Of a stretch of 64,000 nt of DNA, positions 57,124 through 64,000 are shown one piece after another. Position numbers and translations under genes: made by a program. This stretch comes from Chlorophyllum brunneum (lineage: Eukaryota > Basidiomycota > Agaricomycetes > Agaricales > Agaricaceae): contig OY756149.1 of NCBI GenBank assembly GCA_963576785.1, positions 496,001-560,000 on the forward strand, read 5' to 3'. Under the pieces are notes generated by a model that made no database searches, had not been told where the DNA came from, and was given only the letters and a program-made list of their open reading frames with translations. Each line of letters starts with the position of its first letter. The stretch's first letter is position 1.

Positions 57124-58387
57124 TCATTCGTTGTCTTGAAGGTAGAATTTATAGACGCTGGTCCATGCATCTTTACCTTCTTGTTCAATGACATCCTAGG
57201 AGAATGTAGAGATGAACTGAGAATGTTTTTACTTTAGAAGCAGACACCTACGCCATGGCAAGGGATGATACGTTCAAAATCCCAGGCTGCCACCGTCTTA
57301 GCGTCTCGCTTCATCGCCCTGAACGAAGAAGGGTTAGTCGGCACTGAGACAAGGGATGGTTGGCTCACTTTTTGTCGACACCCAGAGACCAGGCTACGCG
57401 CGGGTGTAGCCACGACCAGGGGTTAACGTTAAGGAAAGGTATTTTTCCACCACCAGATTTTGCCTTGGAGTACTGCCATGATAGTGAGCAAGCATGTGTA
57501 TTTTTCGAGTTACGAGACGAACTTGTTCATTGCAAGGAAGGTTCAGGAGGAGGTCGGCTTCTATGAGAGTCTTCGATTCTGGGTGGAAGAAAGCTATATC
57601 CTTATTTTTGAAGCCGTCGAAATAACTGGAGAACGGTGAGGTTCACTGAGAGTCGACATGATCAGTGGCTTCGTACCAAGCCTCGACCTGGTAGATTTTA
57701 ATCATTTATTGGTCGTGGGGGTATCGGCAAACCGACGGAGAAACTCACATCCTTCTCGAAGCCATACTGTGTATCAGGCGGATCCCGTCCCCATGCTTTA
57801 ATAACAAAGAGCTAAATTTATGGATTGACCAAGGGAATGTCATGAGACTGACCTCCGTCAAATTTCAGCGTTTTATCCCCCAGACGCGCGAGGGCGGCCT
57901 CTGGGCCAATTAATTCGGCGGATGGGTATGCCTTCTTGTACTGGCCTGTGAATTCGTGATTAGTACAAGAACAATGGACTTAGACGATGGGCGATACCGA
58001 GGAAGAGATGATGCACTGCGTCCGCACCGATGATGTACCTAGAGCCAACATTGAGCGAGATGAAAGGGAATTTCCCAGTAAGACAGACTTGACGGGACCA
58101 ATACTATCAAGAGTGGATTTTGTTTCTTCGTCCAATGGTGTTGAAGCCAAAAGCCACACCCCACCATCCTTCATTCGGATAGCAGTAGATCTTCCGCCCA
58201 GAGGGACAAGGCCGAATCTCGCGAACGGGCTAGATGAGGTATTAGAAACAACCTGACCACGTAATTTATGGACCGGGTCACCGAGAGAAGGTCCATACGT
58301 TGCGGGTCACCTACGGAAATCATCAGAATTCGAAACACCCGTTGAAGTAAGGAAAGGAAGTACTTCGCGTATTACGGTTTCTGACAT
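57124..58387 (-). CDS. DUF4336-domain protein (metallo-beta-lactamase-like fold)
   Basis: Eleven exons (58364..58387, 58282..58310, 58089..58229, 57998..58038, 57853..57945, 57749..57795, 57677..57687, 57523..57625, 57369..57472, 57252..57318, 57124..57195) encode 243 aa. Family landmarks: VTRNVWTFSRPFARFG, GGRSTAIRMKDGGVWLLAST, IGADAVHHLFLGQYKKAYPS, FFHPESKTLIEADLLLNLPC, WSWLHPRVAWSLGV and FERIIPCHG. The His-rich positions suggest a degenerate metallo-hydrolase; no confirmed reaction is known to me. Exon 7 has only 11 nt (GTC GAG GCT TG). The gene is divergent from the C2H2/RING gene at 59514. Confidence 0.88.
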
Positions 58388-59513
58388 TGTTGAGTAAGTG
58401 CGGGGTTTAAAGAATCCGTTGAGACATTGATATTGAGGTCTTATAACCAAAATGAGGACTCTCACGTCCAGCATCGATCGAGGCAGGGCATCAGAATTTC
58501 ACGTGAATGCAGAGACGCCGACGGTTGCCATGTTTGGAATCTCAGTCCGGCAGCGAACTTTCCGGGTCGGGCGTCGGGGATGTTGCTCAGCAACTGCCTT
58601 CAGCCATGTGCTCTCTTACCAACGCTTTCCTCATGCTCGGCTCTGTACACACTGTAGTTACGCATCCCAGTCGTTCGAACCCAAGAAACCCATCTGGTAC
58701 CCTGTGCGCATATGTGGTGATATCATGGAAAAGGGTAGGCGGAGGCGAACTCATCAATCAAAATTCTAGTTTATCTTCACGAGATTCTAAATGAGAGACG
58801 GGAGACAAGTGGGTCGACCGATTCGCTTGTGGCACCAATCAAGAACCTTCAACTGTACCTACAGAAGCGATACAGGCTCCTCGTGAACGTGTGGTCGAAC
58901 ACCCAGACGATGACGAACAGAAATATGCAATGGCTGACTGGCCTCTCCCTCCGTGAGAGAGAACCCTGAACACGAGGCAATTCAAGGTGCATCAAAAAGG
59001 TGGAACCACGCAGCTTCTTCGGTGTCCCTGGAGGTTCGAGCCCGCTGGGGCACACAATTTAAACCGCCAACAGGCTGTACATTTCATACTTTCACGCAAA
59101 ACTAATGTGTGCTGGGTCGCACCGCGCAACAAAAGGGTGTTTTCTGTGGCTTCTTACGGCTCTGTTCCAGAAAAGGATATCAGTTTTTACCGGTTCACAA
59201 GGTTCATCAGCTTATCCTTAGCGTTTTTGGAAACAAAACACGAGATGACCATGAGGCAAATGCATTTTGGATGCGGCACGCGTCATTCGGCTGTTTTCTC
59301 TTCAACAACATACAAAGACACACGATACAAAGGGTACCCTTCGACATCACCGTCACTCTGTGCCACCTACCCTCGCACTCCAACGACCCTTTGCCAGTTA
59401 GTTCGATCATTGCTCTTTTCCTCCTCGCTTCGTATTTTAGTCTCCGAGCCACTCCACTCCGTCATTTGTTCAAAGAGAATATCCGAGTCCAAAGGACTGC
59501 GGGTCGACGATTC
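58388..59513. other. Divergent intergenic region
   Basis: About 1.1 kb between two divergent genes. Overlapping open frames occur on both strands but show no family content. The longest plus frame (from 58987) ends up out of phase with the downstream gene. A GGTTCGAGCCC segment near 59032 was considered and rejected as a tRNA. Confidence 0.35.
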
Positions 59514-62500
59514 ATGCCTCTCTGCCCTACTTGCGACAATAGACCTTTCGCCACCAAGGAAGCCTTGCTACAACATGTTCGAACGAGCAGTAACCCCCAT
59601 CCATTCTGTCTAGCCTGTGATCGTCGGTTCTCGAGCGAGCTTGCCTATAACGCCGTACGCTCGTATTTTCTTGTGCCATGTTTCCTCTGATCGGACTGCC
59701 GTAGCATATGGCGGCCAAGCATCCACCGACCTTCGATTGCTTGAAGTGCGGAAAACAGTACAGTAGTCAATTTGCATTAGAGGGTCACTATCGAGGGCAT
59801 GCAGACCACCCGAACTGCCCCGTCTGTGGGAAGGGGTTTTACGATGTTGAAGCACTAACTGCAGTAAGTATAATGTCGTATTCATTCACCATCCTACATT
59901 GCTAACGTTAGTCTAGCATGTCCGTGAAATACATAATGACGTGTGGTGCGACACTTGTAATTTGCGCTTTGACACAGCTACCGCCGCAAATGAGCATTAC
60001 GTGATGTCGCCTGCCCACCCCAAGTGCCGGGTTTGTGCACTCAATTTTCGCGATGAGGAGGCTCTTCAAAAGGTATCTTATTTAAGCTTTTTCAGCGTAC
60101 GTCGTTCTAACTGTAGCGTACAGCATATGCGCTCGCATGAATCTACAGCGACCAATGGCAAGGCTCCGTCACCAAGCGCCAGTACTTTGGGAGGCCCTGA
60201 AACCCCAACCCTGCGCTCGCCGTCATATACATCGTCGGCTAGATCATATCAGAGCCCACCAACATCAGCCGCATCATCTACTGTTTTTTCACCACCTACC
60301 TCTACCTCATCGCAGCCCAAAGACCTTCCTCCTCTCCAGCCTAATCCAGTGCATGGTTTCGTTTCATCTCCTCCAATGGGCTTTGTTGGTGTTGGAGCAC
60401 AGATGGCTCGCAACGGTGGCACAGCTACCCTTGGCGGTACCGGTTTCTCACCTCTTAGCCCAAAACCGAACATCTTCAATAAGGTAACTTACGTGTCCCA
60501 CCTCATTACTATCTTGTGGTCTAAAGTCTTGACTAGGACTTGCGACGTGTGGCGGCGATCGATACAACCATACGAGCCGATTCCCCTGACATTTCACAGA
60601 TGATGAGCCTTCAAGCGTCACCTCTACTGAATGTCGAAGCTCCTGTATTCAGTCCTGTGGGGCTTCCCAGGCCAGGAAAACAGGTAGATGAGCTTTGGTC
60701 ATCTCGGGAGGTCTGTGATCTTCGCCGGGATGTAGACGTTGACTCATACTCCCCTGTGACAGAATGTTCAGGTACTACGAAACCGTCTGCCCCGGCAACC
60801 AAGCGTTCAAATGCCACCTTCGGCGGCCCTACCCCAGACGTGGAATGGCGCGGCGGCAGGCCCGACGATGCCGAATAATGTATCATCGCAGCAACTCGTA
60901 AGAGACCCTCTTTGAGATTTCTTTTCTCGGACGCTGACGAGTTTGATAGGTGCCGTTCTCCCAACCTTATCGTTTTCAGCCACTACCTCCACGACACCGC
61001 GCCTCAAGCGACTTTGGTGACGGGCAAACGCCCACCTTAAGTAACGTAGGCTCTGTGACCAGCCTGGGTGTCCAAGTATTGACGATTCTCAAACCCAGTT
61101 TTCGCCTTTGGGTGGCCCAAGGCGCGATTCGACTGGTTCTGAGTCTTGGGTTAACTCTGTCCGTGCAGAGTATAACTTTAATCCCAGGCTTTATCCTGGA
61201 AGTGCTCGCCATGCTGCTACACAGGCACTCACAGGTGCAAACAACTCACAAGCAGTCGTCCGAACGAACCGAAGTGCTATAAATTCATCGACCCCGCCTA
61301 CGGCACCATCCTCAGCACTGGTATCAGCTTTCAACCCCTCCTTCGAATCCAGCTTCCGCCAACATCCTTCGTCTCTACTGTCTTTACCTCTCCCGTTTTC
61401 CCCACCGAAACGACAGAATTCTGCGATACGGATATCATCACCACAGACCACGCCCACTGAAGATAAGCAGGAAGGAGAACGAACGCCAGATTCTGAAAAT
61501 TTCCCCGCCGAGCCCATCGTGGAGGAGCAACCTCAGAAAGCTCCCTTCGATAATAGTATCTCTGCATTCTCGGCTGTATCGACTCCACGCTTTGTTTCCG
61601 ATGTGCCATTGCATGACTTTGGAGTTAAACCCGGGAACGGGTCCGGTCCCAACGCTGAGAGCTCATTGCCTTCCCCCTTCAGCACAGATTTGAGCACGAT
61701 TTCTTCCCCTAGTTCAGGCAGGGTTCGTATGTCTTCCCCGACACCCACTGGAAAGAGGCAAAGGCAGTCAAGTGTGAGCCTCTCCTTTCTGTATCGATTC
61801 AACGCGAATCGGAAGCTGATGAAACAGATAGCGCTCAAGATCGAGGGCTACTTCATCAGCCCGATCCGATATATCTTCCCTGAGTATTCCAGCGTATAAA
61901 GTCACAGAAAGCAGGCAAGTCTCTAAAAGCCAGACATTCATATGGCTTTTCGCTGACTTTTCACTTCAGTCAACAAGGTAGTCCGGTTTCACCGGATGTT
62001 GTTTCACCCGCTGGACTTGCAGCACTGCCGATTATCTCCCCGCTTGGCCCTTCGCCTATTGACTTAGATACTAGCTTTGATATCCCCGAGGCGCGGCAAC
62101 CATTGCCTGATTCTCCCCCGCTCTCCCCGTTTACCGCCCATGAATCACTTGACGATCAGAGCCCACAATCGTCCCTCACCAAGCCGGTGGAGGGACCACA
62201 AAGCCGGAGCACAAGTCGCCTTGGAATACCTCTAGAAGATGAGGGCATTCTCTTTGCTCCTGCGAATGGAAATGGCAGTATTAGATTCTACGACAACTAT
62301 CCAGAACTCTCTTCTCCATCTTCTCCCCGGAGTTTCGTCACTTCGCATCAAGAGCTCCAGGAGGAAATGCAGGATACCCTGGCGACTGACTTGGGTGGTG
62401 ACCAGAGCAGGAGCTCCTCCAGAGCGGCTTCGGTGCGCAGCGATCCAGTGGCGCCCGAGATCCTCCACGAAGCTGGGCCAGGTACTTCCCTTCCCAAATG

Positions 62501-63006
62501 AACACCGGTTAATTCATTGATCGTCTTCCTGTTAGATGTAACTGTGTGGTCACCTTCACCCGCATCTTCACCGGCGCCTGCTACTCCGAAAGCCGAAGAA
62601 GACATTATTCTCGTTCCCGAAGTGACTTCCTCTACCCAACTAAACACCAGCTTTAGCAAGCAGCACCGATTGGTTGCTCCTTCACTCGGCGTCACACCCA
62701 ATATTTCCATCGCTTCCACTTCTGTGTCGGAAGGAATTGGGGGTGCAGGATCCTCGTCGAGTTTGCCATCTCTCCAGTGTCGTGCATGTAGGAGAGAGAC
62801 GCCTGATGATATCACGGCGACAATGTGTGGACATGTGTTCTGCAACAGGTATGTCTGATCACACGTTCGAAGTCTATATTCTCATTGACTAATCAACTTG
62901 ATCTTTTAGGTGCATCGTTGATGCAGTGATCAAAACGTCGCGCTGTCCGTTTTGTTCGACGCCGACACTCTTGTATTGCTTGTTCCGTCTTGACCTTACC
63001 ACTTGA
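59514..63006 (+). CDS. C2H2 zinc-finger protein with C-terminal RING finger
   Basis: Twelve exons (59514..59654, 59705..59863, 59917..60072, 60124..60483, 60537..60710, 60763..60897, 60950..61045, 61099..61771, 61860..61914, 61970..62481, 62536..62848, 62910..63006) encode 956 aa. Residues 1-155 hold a series of C2H2-type units (CPTCDNRPFATKEALLQH, FDCLKCGKQYSSQFALEGH, CPVCGKGFYDVEAL, CDTCNLRFDTATAANEH). A ~740-residue Ser/Pro-rich disordered linker follows. The end is a C3HC4 RING: CRACRRETPDD, MCGHVFCNRCIVDAV, CPFCSTP. It is probably an E3 ubiquitin ligase with a nucleic-acid or protein-binding head. Two junctions are less certain: 60710/60763, and the small exon 61860..61914, whose downstream intron begins GC. 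Confidence 0.78.
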
Positions 63007-63345
63007 AAAGGACGCTTTATGGTGCGAAAATATTGTGCTTTATGATGAGAATATATCTTCGACCCGTAGGTTGAGATAGCATAAAGCTGGACTACGCTCT
63101 GTAGCACGATAGTCATCGAAAGTACTATCACGATCTAGATGCTAGGACCTTGAAGGTCAATAAAGGTGTAATTTTTGTACACTAGTTTTGTACACATCAA
63201 ACCAAAACACGACTTCTTGACAATGGACTACTTCACATGAGGGATACATAATTCAGACGATGGAGAAAAAGAGATATATCATAACATTTGCTAAGTTTAG
63301 CGGAAACAGGAATAGTAACGTCTAATGACAGATTAATCATCGCGT
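63007..63345. other. Region between convergent genes
   Basis: 339 bp with the two 3' flanks of the RING gene and the iron permease. No other feature seen. Confidence 0.4.
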
Positions 63346-64000
63346 TCATCTCGTTAGTTCGTTGATCGCCACCTCGGGTGACTTTTCTTTTTCGTGATCG
63401 TGATTGGCAACTTTCTGTGCTCTCCTTGCGATCCTCTTCTTCGCAGCCGCTGATTCCAAACCGAAGAGTTTGGTACGACCCTAAAACATACTCAGAACTA
63501 GATCAAAAACACAGTAAATCACTGACCTCTCTAAACTTCAAGAAGACCAAAACAGCGATGACCGCAATCCAGTAGAACACATATGAAAGTACCGTTCCAA
63601 CTGATTAACGAGATTCAGTAACATGACATCAAGCAGTTGCTGATCAGGTGAACATACGTGAAGCATTGTTGGACCAGCCGAAAATAGCTGTGAAAATCGT
63701 CCATCCTTGACCGGTGGTATCTGAAGACGAACAACAGTCAAGATGCCAAACGTTGCCTCGCACGTCGTAGGAGCCAGGCCCGGTTCCTCCAGCATCATCG
63801 ACGTCGCTGCCTAGGAGTACGTTAAAAGCATGCCCCTCGAAGTTTCCTATGGCTTTGCTGAAGAGGCCCGCTCCAATGAGCAACAGTAGGTTTGTCATTA
63901 CGACAAGGAAAACGGCCAGTGCTGTAGAGGAAGGTTGGTCAAGATATTTTGAGTATTGATTCTAACTGGTGAATAATGGATAAATCTTACCTGTCCTACT
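63346..64000 (-). CDS. FTR1: High-affinity iron permease FTR1, C-terminal part (partial)
   Basis: Four exon pieces are visible (63991..64000 partial, 63658..63921, 63527..63600, 63346..63480); the gene continues past the right edge. The protein reads a membrane helix (LAVFLVVMTNLLLLIGAGLF), then SKAIGNFEGHAFN, the conserved lumenal loop GGTGPGSYDVRGNVWHLDCC, GWTIFTAIFGWSNNAS, another helix (SYVFYWIAVIAVLVFLKF) and a basic cytosolic tail ending INELTR. FTR1 forms a plasma-membrane complex with a FET3-type multicopper oxidase to import ferric iron. The REXLE iron-binding motifs would be upstream, outside the window. Splice phases agree. Confidence 0.9.

Noticed and set aside
46723..58387. A biosynthetic gene cluster around glutamate decarboxylase, the MFS transporter and DUF4336
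   Set aside because: No core biosynthetic enzyme or cluster regulator is present, and the genes are separated by an unrelated duplicated unit.
58985..59050. GGTTCGAGCCC segment resembling a tRNA B-box
   Set aside because: No matching 5' acceptor or D-arm upstream; an isolated B-box-like match.

Overview
The window looks like a chromosome segment of a mushroom-forming basidiomycete (Agaricomycetes). Almost every gene is cut by 45-90 nt GT-AG introns. The gene families fit that group: a FunK1 fungal-type protein kinase, a tyrosine-kinase-like kinase with an HGD catalytic loop, phi-class glutathione transferases with a shared four-exon pattern, an F-box family, and a CpG-starved Ty3/gypsy remnant. 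No genus is claimed. Coordinates below come from splicing reading frames by eye, and in nearly every multi-exon gene the exon lengths sum to a multiple of three.

Layout. 0-12 kb: a small multi-pass membrane protein (-), an NF-X1/FAP1-type zinc-finger protein (+), a FunK1 kinase (+) and a long Pro/Ser-rich disordered protein (-). 12-15.6 kb is nearly gene-free, with one doubtful spliced ORF. 15.7-23.5 kb: two NCS1 purine/cytosine-type permeases in tandem, flanking a frameshifted 7-TM-like gene. 23.9-31.3 kb: a TKL-type kinase, an F-box-related fragment, a Gly/Asn-rich surface-type protein and fimbrin (SAC6). 31.6-36.5 kb: an F-box gene split by a 5'-truncated gypsy element. The whole block has lost nearly all CpG dinucleotides. 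37.3-39.6 kb: an unrecognised coiled-coil gene. A decayed inverted second copy lies at 54.5-56.4 kb.

40-47 kb: three phi-class GST genes in a row (-), with a likely hAT-type non-autonomous element between the second and third, then a bestrophin-type anion channel (-) with an 11-nt microexon and a GC-AG intron. 47.9-54.2 kb: a small orphan ORF, glutamate decarboxylase (+) and, tail to tail, an 18-exon MFS allantoate-permease-type transporter (-). 57.1-64 kb: a DUF4336 protein (-) with its own 11-nt microexon, a C2H2/RING protein (+), and the 3' end of an FTR1-type iron permease (-) that runs off the right edge.

No metabolic cluster is evident. The recurring theme is local duplication: permeases, GSTs, the coiled-coil gene and F-box pieces, followed by decay of some copies. 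The strongest unusual signals are the CpG-depleted F-box/gypsy block, the duplicated coiled-coil unit that carries its promoter with it, the hAT-like element, and the two 11-nt microexons.
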